DNA from: JBOGED01 sp050743625
GTDB lineage: Bacteria > Actinomycetota > Nitriliruptoria > Euzebyales > Egibacteraceae
Assembly: GCA_050743625.1 (NCBI GenBank)
Contig: JBOGED010000066.1
Location: 1-21,050, forward strand
Direction: 5' to 3'
Length of the DNA stretch: 21,050 bases
Shown: positions 7,425-15,584 of the stretch, one piece after another
Layout: each line of letters opens with the position of its first letter
Numbering within the stretch: position 1 is the stretch's first letter
Notes under the pieces: model-generated
Seen by the model: only the letters and a program-made list of their open reading frames with translations
Databases searched by the model: none
What the model was told of the DNA's origin: nothing
Program-made: the position numbers and the translations under genes

Positions 7425-8234
7425 ATGGTGGTGGGGGGACGCGCGCGGCTGGACGCTGAGTTGGTACGGCGAGGGTTGGCACCCAGTCGCGCCGTGGCCG
7501 CGCGCCTCATCGAGGAGGGCAGGGTAACGGTCGCGGGGGCTCCGGCGGCCAAGGCCGCCGCGCTCGTCGCAGCGGGTGACTCGGTGGCGATCATCCCTGG
7601 GCCAGCCCAATACGCCTCCCGAGGGGGGATCAAACTGGCGGGTGCCCTCGACGAGCTGGGTCTGTGCGGAGAAGGCCGTTACTGCCTGGACGCGGGAGCA
7701 TCCACCGGCGGGTTCACGGACGTGCTGTTGCAACGCCGCGCGGCTCGGGTCGTGGCGGTCGACGTCGGGTACGGCCAGCTGGCCTGGGCGCTCCGGACGG
7801 ATCCGAGAGTGGTCGTGCGGGACCGCGTGAACGTCCGCAATCTTGCGCCCGGTGACCTCCCACCTCCCGCGCCCGACCTCGTCGTCGCGGACCTGTCGTT
7901 CATCTCGTTGACGCTGGTCCTGGATGCCCTTCGCGCGGTAGCCGATGCGGATGCCGACTTTGTCCTTCTCGTCAAGCCGCAGTTCGAGGCCGGGCGCGGA
8001 TGGGTGGGCAAGGGCGGCGTCGTGCGTGCGCCAAGCGCGTGGGCAGAGGCGATGACCGCGGTGGTGGCGAAGGGTTCCGAGCTCGGGCTCGGCCTGGTGG
8101 CCGCCGTCCCCTCGGCGCTGCCGGGCCCGGCCGGCAACATCGAGTTCTTCGTACATCTGAGAAGCGACGGTAAGGCGATCACACAAGCCGCCATTGAAGG
8201 CGCTGTCGAGCGTGCGTCGCGTGCCTCAAGCTAG
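7425..8234 (+). CDS. tlyA: TlyA, 16S/23S rRNA 2'-O-cytidine methyltransferase
   Basis: 269 aa. An N-terminal S4 RNA-binding domain (about 7-55) is followed by a Rossmann-fold FtsJ/RrmJ-type methyltransferase. The SAM motif is LDAGASTGGFTDVLL (88-102). The K-D-K-E catalytic set is present: K70 in SRGGIK, D156 in VADLSF, K184 in LVKPQFE, E240 in NIEFF. TlyA methylates C1409 of 16S and C1920 of 23S rRNA in mycobacteria and is needed for capreomycin/viomycin sensitivity. AGGAGG at 7416-7421 precedes an ATG at 7425 by only 3 nt; GTG codons at 7428 and 7431 have better spacing, so the true start may be one or two codons later. It is followed by nadK and recN as in many actinobacteria. Confidence 0.96.
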   Translation: MVVGGRARLDAELVRRGLAPSRAVAARLIEEGRVTVAGAPAAKAAALVAAGDSVAIIPGPAQYASRGGIKLAGALDELGLCGEGRYCLDAGASTGGFTDVLLQRRAARVVAVDVGYGQLAWALRTDPRVVVRDRVNVRNLAPGDLPPPAPDLVVADLSFISLTLVLDALRAVADADADFVLLVKPQFEAGRGWVGKGGVVRAPSAWAEAMTAVVAKGSELGLGLVAAVPSALPGPAGNIEFFVHLRSDGKAITQAAIEGAVERASRASS

Positions 8235-8244
8235 AGTGACCGCG

Positions 8245-9147
8245 ATGGTGGACGGTGAGGTGGTGGAGTCCAGCCCGCCCAAGGCGGTCGGGTTGGTGGT
8301 GCATGGCGGGCGGCCCGAAGCGATCGAGACCGCGTTACAGGTGACCAAGCTGCTGCTCGACACCGGTGTCAGGGTGGTGGGTTGCGCGGAGGACTGCTGG
8401 AGCGCGAACGTCGATGGGATCGACCTGCGATCCAGTGCGGAGTTCGGGAGCGATCTCGACGTCGTCCTGTCGATGGGCGGGGACGGCACGTTTCTCCGGG
8501 CCGCCTATTGGTCACGTGCGTGTGGCGTCCCGTTGCTTGGCGTGAACTTCGGTCGCCTAGGGTTCCTCAGCGAGATCGAGGAGCCCGACCTCGCGGGCGC
8601 CGTACGCCGGCTCGTCGCCGGCGATTTCGACGTCGAGGAGCGGATGACGCTGACGGTCGAGGTGACCGACGAGCACGGTGAGATCAGTGCCACGAGTTGG
8701 GCGTTGAACGAGGCCTCGGTCGAGCGCACCGTACCGCAGCGGCTTGTCGTCTTGGAGGTCCGGCTCGGCGACGCTGTCTTCGCGCATATACCGGCCGACG
8801 CGGTGATCTGCGCGACCCCAACCGGCTCGACGGCCTACGCCTTCAGCGCGGGTGGCCCGATCATGTCGCCGTTGGTCGACGCCATATTGCTCGTGCCCGT
8901 CGCGCCACACACGCTGTTCTCGCGCACCCTGGTCGTCGACCCTGGTGAGACCCTATCCGTGCGGTGCATCGGGGGCGACAACGACTGCGTCGTGACCTGC
9001 GATGGCCGTGAGTCCATCCCGGTGCCGCATGGCGGTGCGGTGCGGGTCGGCCGTGGCAACCTTCCCGTACGGCTGGTGCGCCTGGAGCCCTTCAGCTTCT
9101 ACGAGCGGGTCCGTGACAAGTTCGGCTTGAGAGTCGGAGAGGCTTGA
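8245..9147 (+). CDS. nadK: NAD kinase
   Basis: 300 aa from an ATG at 8245, 10 nt after the tlyA stop; GTG 8236 and TTG 8194 are in-frame alternatives, and no start has a strong ribosome site. The nucleotide-binding and catalytic loop MGGDGTFLRA (77-86, GGDGT at 78-82), NFGRLGFL (101-108), the NE pair (N155-E156) and the glycine-rich ATPTGSTAY (190-198) are all diagnostic. The enzyme phosphorylates NAD to NADP with ATP or polyphosphate. The C-terminal beta domain ends in FYERVRDKFGLR, a usual end for actinobacterial NadK. The tlyA-nadK-recN order is conserved in the phylum. Confidence 0.97.
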   Translation: MVDGEVVESSPPKAVGLVVHGGRPEAIETALQVTKLLLDTGVRVVGCAEDCWSANVDGIDLRSSAEFGSDLDVVLSMGGDGTFLRAAYWSRACGVPLLGVNFGRLGFLSEIEEPDLAGAVRRLVAGDFDVEERMTLTVEVTDEHGEISATSWALNEASVERTVPQRLVVLEVRLGDAVFAHIPADAVICATPTGSTAYAFSAGGPIMSPLVDAILLVPVAPHTLFSRTLVVDPGETLSVRCIGGDNDCVVTCDGRESIPVPHGGAVRVGRGNLPVRLVRLEPFSFYERVRDKFGLRVGEA

Positions 9148-9155
9148 CGGCGACC

Positions 9156-10820
9156 ATGCTCTGTGAGCTGCTGATTCGTGACGTCGGTGTCATCGACGAG
9201 GTCACGCTGCGCCTGGCCGGTGGCCTCAACGTCCTCACCGGCGAGACGGGAGCGGGCAAGACTATCGTGGTGTCGGCGCTGGAGTTGCTGCTCGGCGGCC
9301 GTGCGGACGTGGGCCGGGTGCGAGCGGGGGCCCAGTTCGCGCTGGTCGAGGGTCGGCTCCATCCCGCGCCGGAGGCGGCCAGGGAGTGGCTTTATGACGG
9401 TGACGACGAGCTGGTCGCCTCACGCGAGGTGGCCGCCCTTGGGCGCGGCCGTGCACGGCTGGGTGGTCGGCTCGCGCCGGTTTCCGCGCTCGCGACGGCG
9501 GTGGGCACGGCAGTCGAGATTCACGGCCAGACGGACTCGACCCGGCTGATGGACTCCGCGGTCCAGCGTGCGTTGCTCGACCGGTCGGGTGGCGTCGTGA
9601 TCGGCAGGGCTCTCCAGTCCTACCAGGACGTCTACGCTCGCTGGCGGGCGACCGGCGAGCAGCTCGCGGCGCTGGCCGGCACCGAGCGGGACCGGGACCA
9701 CGAGCTTGGCCGGCTGCGGTTCGAGGTGACCGAGATCGACGCGGTCGGTCCGGTACCGGGTGAGGAAGAGGAGCTGGCCACGGAGCTGTCCCGCCTCGAG
9801 CACGCCGAGACCCTGGCGGGGGCGGCCGCGGCGGCGGCCGCCGCCATCGGCGAAGAGCGCGGTGCCCGGGATGCCCTGGGAGAATCCGTGGCGATCCTCC
9901 GCGGGGTCGCGGAGCTGGACCGGCCGCTCGACGAGCTGCGGGAACGGGCCGAAGGGCTCGCGGCCGAGGCGCAAGACCTCGGCATGGATCTGACCACCTA
10001 CGCGCAGGGCGTCGAGCTCGACCCGCCTCGCCTCGAGACGCTGCGCGAGCGCCGTGCCGCGCTGGCGGGGCTTTGCCGGAAATATGGTCCGGACAGTGCC
10101 GCGGTCGCCGCCTACGCCGCCGAGAGGCGCACCCGGATAGCGGAGCTTGTCCAGAGCGACGACCGCTCCGCGATGCTCGCCGCCGACCTTGCGCGCCTGC
10201 GGGCAGCCCTCGCCTCGGCCGGGGGCGTGCTTCGGGAGGAGCGTGAGAGGGCGGGCCGGCGCCTGTCGGAGGCCGCGGGCGCTCATCTCGCCGAGCTGGC
10301 GATGCCACACGCACAGATGCACGTCATCGTCGAGGAGACGGAACCGGGACCTTCGGGATCCGATCGGGTCTCGTTCTTGCTCGCCGCAAATGCGGGAGAG
10401 CCCGCGTTGCCGCTCTCCAAGGCCGCCTCGGGAGGCGAGCGCAGCCGCATCGCGCTGGCGTTGCGGCTGGCGCTGGCGGGCGCGGACGATACCCCCGTGC
10501 TGGTGTTCGACGAGGTGGATGCGGGTATCGGTGGAGCGACCGCACTGGCCGTAGGGCGCAAGCTCGCGGCATTGGCACGTGACCGGCAGGTGCTGTGCGT
10601 CACGCACCTTGCCCAGCTCGCGGCGTTCGCGGACGCGCATTTCCTCGTCGAGAAGCGCACGGCGGGCGGCCGCACCGTCGCCGCGGTCTCCAAGCTCGAC
10701 GACGCCGCCCGGGTGACCGAGCTGTCCCGCATGCTCTCTGGCACGCCCTCCAGCCGCCGCGCGGCTGACCATGCCGAGGAGCTGCTGTCTCTCGCTCGCT
10801 CATCCAGCGCCGCCACCTGA
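9156..10820 (+). CDS. recN: DNA repair protein RecN (SMC-like ATPase)
   Basis: 554 aa from the ATG at 9156, whose product begins MLCELLIRDVGVID like other RecN proteins. A TTG at 9144 overlapping the nadK stop is in frame, but the upstream GGAGAGG would touch it. The Walker A motif is GETGAGKT (29-36). The middle half is the Ala/Glu/Arg-rich coiled-coil region. The C-terminal head has the ABC signature ASGGERSR (424-431), Walker B VLVFDEVDAG (448-457) and a histidine loop CVTHLAQ (481-487). RecN acts early in double-strand break repair, bridging DNA ends with RecA. It is the last gene of the tlyA-nadK-recN unit. Confidence 0.97.
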   Translation: MLCELLIRDVGVIDEVTLRLAGGLNVLTGETGAGKTIVVSALELLLGGRADVGRVRAGAQFALVEGRLHPAPEAAREWLYDGDDELVASREVAALGRGRARLGGRLAPVSALATAVGTAVEIHGQTDSTRLMDSAVQRALLDRSGGVVIGRALQSYQDVYARWRATGEQLAALAGTERDRDHELGRLRFEVTEIDAVGPVPGEEEELATELSRLEHAETLAGAAAAAAAAIGEERGARDALGESVAILRGVAELDRPLDELRERAEGLAAEAQDLGMDLTTYAQGVELDPPRLETLRERRAALAGLCRKYGPDSAAVAAYAAERRTRIAELVQSDDRSAMLAADLARLRAALASAGGVLREERERAGRRLSEAAGAHLAELAMPHAQMHVIVEETEPGPSGSDRVSFLLAANAGEPALPLSKAASGGERSRIALALRLALAGADDTPVLVFDEVDAGIGGATALAVGRKLAALARDRQVLCVTHLAQLAAFADAHFLVEKRTAGGRTVAAVSKLDDAARVTELSRMLSGTPSSRRAADHAEELLSLARSSSAAT

Positions 10821-10876
10821 CCGGCTGGGCATGAGCCCATGGCAGGGCGAAGCTCACCTAGTGGGAGAATCCTGGC

Positions 10877-10912
10877 ATGCGCCCATCTGGACGAGATGTG
10901 CTGGTCGCGTGA
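10877..10912 (+). other. Possible 11-codon leader ORF
   Basis: GGGAG at 10863-10867 stands 9 nt before an ATG at 10877 that opens an 11-codon frame (MRPSGRDVLVA) ending in TGA at 10910-10912. This TGA overlaps the GTG start proposed for the M23-like gene as GTGA (10909-10912). The layout would fit a translated leader coupling ribosomes to the next gene. It is short and may be chance. Confidence 0.3.
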
Positions 10913-11781
10913 CCGATACTCGAATCCGTGCGACGGACTCCAACAGCGCGGGATCGCCCCACCGGGGCGATTGTCAGTGGAAACGGCCGCGCCGGTACTC
11001 CCCGCTTCCCCGGCCCGTGGCGGTCGCCTTGGCGCTCGCGGTGCTCGGGCTTGTCTGGGTAGGCGTGGCCGCGAACACCGGGACGCCCGAGACCTCACCA
11101 GCCGTCCACTCGACCCCCCCGGCTCTTGTAGACCCTCTGGAGCGGGACGCGGCGAAGATCTTCGCCACGGTCAAGGAGCTGCTCCTGTACCTGCCGTACC
11201 CCGACCCGCTGGCGATCGCCTTTCACGAGGCAAGCAAGCCGGAGGCGCTGAGGTTGCAGCCCAACGGGAGAATGGTCGCCAACGACAACCCCACCAAGTT
11301 CACGTCCGGCGAGGATCACCGTGGTCCGGCCTATCGCGTCCTGTCCAGCCGCGGGCGTCAGCGACCGGCCACGAGCGCGGTCGATATCGTCGTGCCGGAA
11401 GGCAGCCTCATCCGGTCGCCGGTGACGGGCACGGTCGCGGAGGTTCGCCAGTACCCGCTGTACAGCCGGGGTCTCGACTGGCGGATCGCGATCGCCCCGG
11501 ACAGCAACCCGGATCTCCAGGTGATCCTCATCCATCTCGAGGAGCCACAGGTCTCACCTGGCGACGAGGTGGTCGCGGGGATTACCCCGCTCGCCCCCGT
11601 CCGGCTGCTGCCCTTCGCGAGCCACGTGGACTACGTCATCGAGCAGCACAAACCGCATACGCATATCGAGGTCAAACGGGCACCTGTGGACGAGGCTCCG
11701 GCCGAGCCGCTCGATCCAAACGCCCGCGCGGTCGCGCCAGGAGACGCCCCCGGCGATGCGAAACCCCCTCCAGGGTGGTGA
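10909..11781 (+). CDS. Membrane-anchored M23-like (degenerate LytM) protein
   Basis: About 290 aa from a GTG at 10909; an ATG at 10831 is an alternative start and neither has a strong ribosome site. A basic cytosolic tail (KRPRR) precedes one membrane helix at about 36-55, so the rest should be outside the membrane. Residues 155-255 match the M23/LytM fold: AVDIVVPEGSLIRSPVTGTV (157-176), then VILIHLEE (205-212) followed by SPGDEVVAGI, then the HxH motif HTHIEV (250-255). In active M23 peptidases the first block reads HxxxD; here the Asp is D159 but the histidine position is T155, so one zinc ligand is missing. It may be an inactive regulator of cell-wall hydrolases, or a divergent enzyme. 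The C-terminal 30 residues are Pro/Asp/Ala-rich. In mycobacteria and corynebacteria the recN-pyrG interval holds steA/steB-type genes instead. Confidence 0.75.
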   Translation: MTDTRIRATDSNSAGSPHRGDCQWKRPRRYSPLPRPVAVALALAVLGLVWVGVAANTGTPETSPAVHSTPPALVDPLERDAAKIFATVKELLLYLPYPDPLAIAFHEASKPEALRLQPNGRMVANDNPTKFTSGEDHRGPAYRVLSSRGRQRPATSAVDIVVPEGSLIRSPVTGTVAEVRQYPLYSRGLDWRIAIAPDSNPDLQVILIHLEEPQVSPGDEVVAGITPLAPVRLLPFASHVDYVIEQHKPHTHIEVKRAPVDEAPAEPLDPNARAVAPGDAPGDAKPPPGW

Positions 11782-11790
11782 GTCAGGTCA

Positions 11791-11819
11791 TTGAGCGCAC
11801 CGGCGTCCCGGTGTACGGT
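11791..11819 (+). promoter_or_regulatory. Candidate promoter and hairpin before pyrG
   Basis: TTGAGC (11791-11796), 17 nt, then TACGGT (11814-11819) resembles a -35/-10 pair. The spacer contains a 6-bp inverted repeat, CACCGG / CCGGTG (11798-11803, 11808-11813). It lies about 115 nt before the pyrG start in the 153-nt gap after the M23-like gene. Read by eye only; actinobacterial promoters are degenerate, so this is weak. Confidence 0.3.
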
Positions 11820-11934
11820 TGCCCACAGCCGAGCAGGCGGCACCTTCCCCTCATACTGACCAGCACTGTCCTGCCATGGGGTTTCATCGCCGTGGGTGCC
11901 AGAAGCCGTGGAGACCGGCAACGCGGAGGTTGGT

Positions 11935-13578
11935 GTGGCGAAGCACATCCTGGTAACGGGTGGCGTGTCGTCATCGCTCGGGAAGGGGATCACGGCCTCG
12001 TCGTTGGGGCGGTTGCTGAAGGCTCGTGGCCTGCGGGTGACGATGCAGAAGCTGGACCCGTACGTCAACGTCGATCCCGGCACCATGAATCCCTTCCAGC
12101 ACGGTGAGGTGTTCGTGACGGAGGACGGTGGCGAGACCGACCTCGACCTCGGGCACTACGAGCGCTTCATCGACGAGAACCTGAACAGGCTCTCGAGCGT
12201 GTCGACGGGCCAGATCTACTCCGCGGTCATCGCCAAGGAGCGGCGGGGCGACTACATGGGCGAGACCGTCCAGGTGATCCCCCATGTGACGAATGAGATC
12301 AAGAGCCGGATCCTGGCGCTCGCCGATGAGGCCGACGTCGTGATCACCGAGGTCGGTGGCACGGTAGGGGATATCGAGGGACTGCCGTTCCTGGAGGCGA
12401 TCCGCCAACTTCGCTACGACGTCGGGCGTGAGAACATCTGTTACGTGCACTGCGCGCTCGTGCCGTTCATCGGGCCGACAGGAGAGCTGAAGACGAAGCC
12501 GGCGCAACATTCCGTGCGAGAGCTGCGGTCGATCGGCATCCAGCCAGACGCCATCGTGTGCCGAGCCGATCGCCCGCTCTCCCTTGAGCTCAAGCGCAAG
12601 ATCGCCCTGCTGTCCGACGTCGAGGTGGAGGGTGTGGTCTCCGCTCACGACGCCGATCTGCTCTACAGCGTTCCCCTCGTGCTGCGCGACGAGGGGCTCG
12701 ACGACTACGTCGTCCGCCGCCTCGGGCTCGATCCCGCTGTCGAGCCGGCGCTCGGCGAGTGGAAGGCGATGGTCCGCCGGGCGGAGAACCCGACCGACAC
12801 GGTCACGATCGCGGTGGTGGGCAAGTACGTCTCGCTCCCCGATGCCTACCTGTCGGTCGTCGAGGCGCTCACGCATGCCGCCATCGACCACGGTGTCGAG
12901 GTGCGCATCGACTGGGTGTCAGCGGACGAGGTGCAGTCACCCGGCGCCGCCGCGCGGGCACTCGCGAACGTTCACGGGATCCTCGTTCCGGGCGGGTTCG
13001 GCGTACGTGGCATCGAAGGGAAGATCGGCGCCGTCCGGTACGCGCGCGAGCACTATGTCCCGTACCTCGGGATCTGCCTCGGGCTGCAGGTCGCGGTCGT
13101 CGAGTTCGCTCGCCACGTGCTCGGGCTGAGCGAGGCGCACTCGTCAGAGTTCGTCCCCGAGACGCCGGACCCCGTCATCGATCTGATGGCCGAACAGCGC
13201 GATGTCCGCGATCTCGGTGGCACCATGCGCTTGGGTGTCTACCCGTGCAAGGTCGTGCCGGGCACGCTCGCCGCCGCCGCGTACTCCGAGCCGTTCGTCT
13301 ACGAGCGCCACCGTCACCGCTGGGAGGTCAGCAACCGCTACCGCGGCCGGCTCGCCGCGGGCGGCATGGTCTTCAGCGGGCTGTCACCCGATGAGCGCCT
13401 CGTGGAGATGATCGAGCTGGTGGACCACCCGTGGTTCGTCGCCACGCAGGCTCATCCCGAGTTCAAGTCGCGCCCGAACCGTCCTCACCCGCTCTTCCGC
13501 GGCTTCGTCAGCGCCGCCTTGGACCGCATGCTCGCCCAAGCCGGCCGCCTCCCAGAACCTGCGGTCGTCCGGGTGTAG
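11935..13578 (+). CDS. pyrG: CTP synthase
   Basis: 547 aa, normal for the family. The GTG at 11935 has GGAGG at 11925-11929, 5 nt upstream, and begins MAKHILVTGGVSSSLGKG. The N-terminal synthetase domain has the P-loop GGVSSSLGKG (9-18) and the conserved EVGGTVGDIEGLPF (139-152). The C-terminal class I glutamine amidotransferase domain has the nucleophile C381 in LGICLGLQ and the H507/E509 pair in QAHPEF. It makes CTP from UTP, ATP and glutamine-derived ammonia, the last step of de novo pyrimidine synthesis. All key residues are intact. Confidence 0.98.
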   Translation: MAKHILVTGGVSSSLGKGITASSLGRLLKARGLRVTMQKLDPYVNVDPGTMNPFQHGEVFVTEDGGETDLDLGHYERFIDENLNRLSSVSTGQIYSAVIAKERRGDYMGETVQVIPHVTNEIKSRILALADEADVVITEVGGTVGDIEGLPFLEAIRQLRYDVGRENICYVHCALVPFIGPTGELKTKPAQHSVRELRSIGIQPDAIVCRADRPLSLELKRKIALLSDVEVEGVVSAHDADLLYSVPLVLRDEGLDDYVVRRLGLDPAVEPALGEWKAMVRRAENPTDTVTIAVVGKYVSLPDAYLSVVEALTHAAIDHGVEVRIDWVSADEVQSPGAAARALANVHGILVPGGFGVRGIEGKIGAVRYAREHYVPYLGICLGLQVAVVEFARHVLGLSEAHSSEFVPETPDPVIDLMAEQRDVRDLGGTMRLGVYPCKVVPGTLAAAAYSEPFVYERHRHRWEVSNRYRGRLAAGGMVFSGLSPDERLVEMIELVDHPWFVATQAHPEFKSRPNRPHPLFRGFVSAALDRMLAQAGRLPEPAVVRV

Positions 13579-13592
13579 CGTTGCACCGAGCG

Positions 13593-13634
13593 ATGGCCAC
13601 GGTTCTTTACGCATTCTTGAGAAACGCTGGCCAT
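13593..13634 (+). repeat. Inverted repeat downstream of pyrG
   Basis: ATGGCCA (13593-13599) and TGGCCAT (13628-13634) form a perfect 7-bp inverted repeat with a partly paired interior (GTT/AAC). It begins 14 nt after the pyrG stop. No T-tract follows, so it is at best a weak terminator; it also marks the edge of the accessory ATPase cassette. The rest of 13635-13717 shows nothing recognisable. Confidence 0.4.
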
Positions 13635-13731
13635 AAGGCCTGAAGCTCGTCACGCCCTGGCAGCCATCACTCGACATCCGCTATGGGCGTCGACCCACGT
13701 ACCTAACCGGGGTAGCCGAGGGAGAGCCTGA

Positions 13732-14943
13732 ATGACCGACCACCTGGCGGTTCGCCCGGAACCACCACGTATCGAGGCGCTGCACGTCAAGAATTACCGA
13801 GTGCTGCGCGACCTCAAGATGAGCCATCTCACGCCGCTCACCGTCCTGCTCGGCGCGAACGGCAGCGGCAAATCCACGGTGTTCGACGTCTTCGCTTTCT
13901 TGGCCGAGTGTTTCACCGTCGGTCTCCGCCGGGCGTGGGACAAGCGTAACCGCTTCCGTCAGCTCCGCAGCCGCGGGGCCTCAGGGCCGATCTCCATAGA
14001 GTTGGAATACCGCGAGACCCCGAAAGGTGCCAAACTCACCTACCGCCTGGCGATCGACGAGCGCGACGGCAGTCCCGTGGTGTCCCAGGAGCGCCTCAGG
14101 TGGACGAGCGGGAAACGGGGGCGACCGCCTTGGATGCTCGATTACACGTTCGGACAGGGGTACGTCATCTCCGATGACGACCAAACTCGCAAGGAGTACG
14201 AAGACCTAGCGTCGCCCGATCTGCTTGCGGTCAGCACGCTCGGCCAGCTCACACGCCATCCACGAGTCAACGCGCTCCGCCGGTTCATCTCCGGTTGGTA
14301 CCTGTCGTACCTGTCCGCCGACAGTACGCGAAGCACACCAGAGGCGGGGCCGCAAGAGCACCTCTCGCAGAGCGGCGACAACCTCCCGAACGTTATTCAG
14401 TACCTGGGGGAGCAACACTCGAATCGGCTCGAGCAAATCTTCGCGGTAATGGCTGACCGGATCCCGCAGCTCGAGCGCGTCGAGGCCGAGCTGCTCGCGG
14501 ACGGCCGCCTGCTCTTGCAGATTAGGGATGAGCCATTTAGCGAACCGATTCTGGCGAAGTATGCCTCAGACGGGACGATGAAGATGCTGGCGTACCTGAC
14601 GTTTCTCTACGATCCTGATCCAGCGCCGCTAATCGGGATTGAGGAGCCGGAGAACCAACTGCATCCGAGACTCCTTCCTCAGCTCGCCGAGGAGTGCCGG
14701 CTGGCCGCTGGGCGGAGTCAGCTGCTCGTCACGACCCACTCGCCCAATTTTGTCGATGCGCTTAAGCCGGATGAGTTGTGGGTGCTCAGCCGCGGTGGTG
14801 ACGGGTTTACCCGCGCTCAGCGCGCCAGCGAGATGCCCGAAGTGCTCGCCTTCGTACAGGAGGGTGGCCAACTCGGCGCGCTCTGGATGGAGGGTTTCTT
14901 CGACCTCCGTCCCCTCGGGCACAGTGTCCGCCTGCGGTGGTAG
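13732..14943 (+). CDS. OLD/RecF-like ABC ATPase (AAA_21 type), candidate defence ATPase
   Basis: 403 aa from an ATG at 13732 with GAGGGAGAG (13718-13726) upstream. The Walker A is LLGANGSGKST (39-49). The degenerate ABC signature is SDGTMKMLAYL (279-289). Walker B is LIGIEEPENQLHP (300-312), the form typical of OLD, RecF and AAA_21 ATPases, and the histidine loop is TTHSPNF (334-340). No Toprim domain is fused to it; instead the next gene, which overlaps by 7 nt, encodes a DUF4276 Toprim-like protein. Such ATPase plus separate Toprim pairs occur among anti-phage systems (PARIS, OLD and Abi-type pairs), so a defence role is inferred. It sits between pyrG and the Nudix gene, which are neighbours in M. 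tuberculosis, so it looks inserted. Local G+C is somewhat lower than in pyrG (35 of 60 in 14401-14460 against 40 of 60 in 13021-13080, hand count). Confidence 0.9.
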   Translation: MTDHLAVRPEPPRIEALHVKNYRVLRDLKMSHLTPLTVLLGANGSGKSTVFDVFAFLAECFTVGLRRAWDKRNRFRQLRSRGASGPISIELEYRETPKGAKLTYRLAIDERDGSPVVSQERLRWTSGKRGRPPWMLDYTFGQGYVISDDDQTRKEYEDLASPDLLAVSTLGQLTRHPRVNALRRFISGWYLSYLSADSTRSTPEAGPQEHLSQSGDNLPNVIQYLGEQHSNRLEQIFAVMADRIPQLERVEAELLADGRLLLQIRDEPFSEPILAKYASDGTMKMLAYLTFLYDPDPAPLIGIEEPENQLHPRLLPQLAEECRLAAGRSQLLVTTHSPNFVDALKPDELWVLSRGGDGFTRAQRASEMPEVLAFVQEGGQLGALWMEGFFDLRPLGHSVRLRW

Positions 14944-15559
14944 ACGTGCACCTCGAGATGCTCGTCGAGGAGCCGTCCGCCGAAGTTGCCCTCCGCATCC
15001 TCCTACCGAGGATCGTCGGTGATGACGTGAGTATGACCTTCCACGCCTTTCGGGGAAACGGGACCTACTGGCTAAGTTGCCTGGCAGGCTACGGGGTTTC
15101 GCCAAAGTCGCCGGCCCTGACACACGCATCGTCGTGCTGGTGGACGAGGACCGCCAGGACTGTACGGCGCTCAAGGAGACTCTAGAAGCGGCCGCGGCGC
15201 AGGCCAACCTGACGACAAAGAGCGCCGCAGCGGCGGATCAGGGGTTTGTCGTGCTGAACCGTATCGTCGTCGAGGAGTTGGAGGCGTGGTTCTTCGGCGA
15301 CTGTGAGGCGCTCCGCGCCGCGTATCCGCGGGTATCGACCTCGCTCGAGAAGAAGGCGGGCTTCCGCCACCCGGACAGCATCGCCGGAGGCACTTGGGAG
15401 CAGCTCGAGCGTGTGCTGCAACAGGCTGGCTACCACCGGGCCGGTCTCGCCAAGATAGTCGCAGGCCAGGACATCGCCCAGCACATGGATCCGGATCGCA
15501 ATATTTCGCCCAGCTTCAGGCAGTTTTGTAATGGCTTGAGAGCCTTGGCCAAGCAATAG
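14937..15559 (+). pseudogene. DUF4276 (Toprim-like) protein, frameshifted
   Basis: The GTG at 14937 overlaps the ATPase stop by 7 nt. Reading starts MVDVHLEMLVEEPSAEVALR and continues to HAFRGNG at about 15062. The same protein then resumes in the -1 frame as DLLAKLPGRLRGFAKV, continuing through VVLVDEDRQD and RIVVEELEAWFFGD to the TAG at 15557-15559. Joining the two at 15060-15062 gives about 206 aa, close to DUF4276 length. The Toprim-type acidic set is readable: the Glu of the VEExxxE block (11-16), the DxD of VDEDR, and EELEAW. As written, the first frame would stop at 15185 after 82 aa. The break lies by short homopolymers (GGGG, AAA, GGG), so a real single-G loss, a sequencing error or a programmed shift are all possible. 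Probable effector partner of the ATPase. Confidence 0.82.
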
Positions 15560-15584
15560 GCATGAGCGACGGTTGACCGAGGGG

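Noticed and set aside
6798..8186. 462-codon minus-strand frame
   Set aside because: Antisense to the phasin-like gene, the small gene and tlyA; no domain recognised.
9262..10772. Long minus-strand open frames (350 and 450 codons) across recN
   Set aside because: They lie antisense to recN, whose Walker and signature motifs are intact, and show only low-complexity Arg/Pro/Ala sequence.
13593..13643. 16-codon ORF after pyrG (MATVLYAFLRNAGHKA)
   Set aside because: It coincides with the inverted repeat and has no ribosome site; too short to support.
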